Part shown: positions 5,245 to 5,337 of the stretch, one piece after another
Numbering within the stretch: position 1 is the first letter of the stretch
Layout of the letters: each line of letters opens with the position of its first letter
NCBI GenBank assembly: GCA_030746455.1
Contig: JASLMQ010000877.1
Span: 1-5,337, forward strand
Direction: 5' to 3'
Source of the DNA: Candidatus Latescibacterota bacterium
Lineage (GTDB): Bacteria > Latescibacterota > UBA2968 > GCA-2709665
Length of the DNA: 5,337 nt
The notes under the pieces: generated by a model
Databases searched by the model: none
What the model was told of the DNA's origin: nothing
The model's input: the letters and a program-made list of their open reading frames with translations, nothing else
Made by a program: the position numbers and the translations under genes

Positions 5245-5277
5245 GGTCTGGCAATCCTCTATATGTGGAAGGGGGGG

Positions 5278-5337
5278 ATGGTCTTGAAGGCGAAGTCATT
5301 GGTTCTTATCCTGGCCGGGATTCTGGTTCTGGCTTCC
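5278..5337 (+). CDS. N-terminus of an exported protein (runs off right edge)
   Basis: Only 20 codons are visible: MVLKAKSLVLILAGILVLAS. Two lysines followed by a long run of Leu, Ile, Val and Ala make a textbook Sec signal peptide (n-region plus h-region), cut by the window edge before any cleavage site. An AAGG within the purine run 5267-5277 lies just before the ATG. A TTG at 5284 (giving MKAKSLVL...) with the G-run 6 nt upstream is an equally reasonable start, and ATG at 5263 adds MWKGG. The mature protein, and therefore its role, is unknown. Its transcript may start at the promoter at 4661, through the hairpin-rich leader. Confidence 0.6.
   Translation, partial: MVLKAKSLVLILAGILVLAS

Larger units (their letters stand above)
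4947..5277. other. 331-bp region without a supported gene
   Basis: This stretch holds the palindrome and three of the inverted repeats listed separately, an AT-rich patch (about 5044-5080), an unused full Shine-Dalgarno sequence AAGGAGGT at 5090-5097, and a 6-bp stem ATCGAG/CTCGAT (5098-5103 and 5130-5135). A 59-residue frame (5021-5200) crosses it but has no ribosome site and no protein-like pattern. I saw no tRNA, CRISPR repeat or insertion-sequence end. Confidence 0.5.

Overview
The window is bacterial, about 60% GC by eye, with Shine-Dalgarno sites ahead of most genes. The gene content is a secreted right-handed beta-helix protein, a glycosidase-like TIM-barrel protein, an acid-sugar dehydratase of the enolase superfamily, and an orphan ribbon-helix-helix antitoxin. 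It suits a heterotrophic, carbohydrate-degrading and probably uncultured lineage (Planctomycetes, Latescibacteria, Poribacteria or Armatimonadetes type). No marker gene allows a firmer assignment.

Layout. From 1392 leftward, on the minus strand and running off the left edge, is a secreted beta-helix protein; it covers a quarter of the window. A 239-bp divergent promoter region (1393-1631) follows. On the plus strand come a 78-residue HicB-type antitoxin (1632-1868) and then a short stretch that looks like a decayed or truncated gene (1949-2152). A two-gene unit follows: a 397-residue TIM-barrel protein (2149-3342) and a 393-residue enolase-superfamily dehydratase (3443-4624). The 100 bp between them again reads like leftover coding sequence. 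After the dehydratase there is a 650-bp stretch with no recognisable large gene. It starts with a strong sigma70-type promoter (4661-4690). It then holds a possible 49-residue small ORF, at least five inverted repeats including a perfect 16-bp palindrome, and finally the start of a new exported protein (5278 to the right edge), of which only the signal peptide is visible.

How the genes may work together. The beta-helix protein would act outside the cytoplasm on, or bind, a polysaccharide. The TIM-barrel protein has no visible signal peptide and would act in the cytoplasm on a carbohydrate-like substrate. The dehydratase would convert a sugar acid to a 2-keto-3-deoxy acid. This is consistent with uronic- or aldonic-acid catabolism, but substrate and pathway are inference only. 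The antitoxin and the fragment after it look like an unrelated small accessory insertion with no intact toxin.

The most unusual parts are the hairpin-dense segment 4756-5244, a sharp change in codon composition inside the dehydratase gene near 3620, and two places where coding-like sequence continues in frame past a TAG codon. No clearly new defence or mobile system was found.
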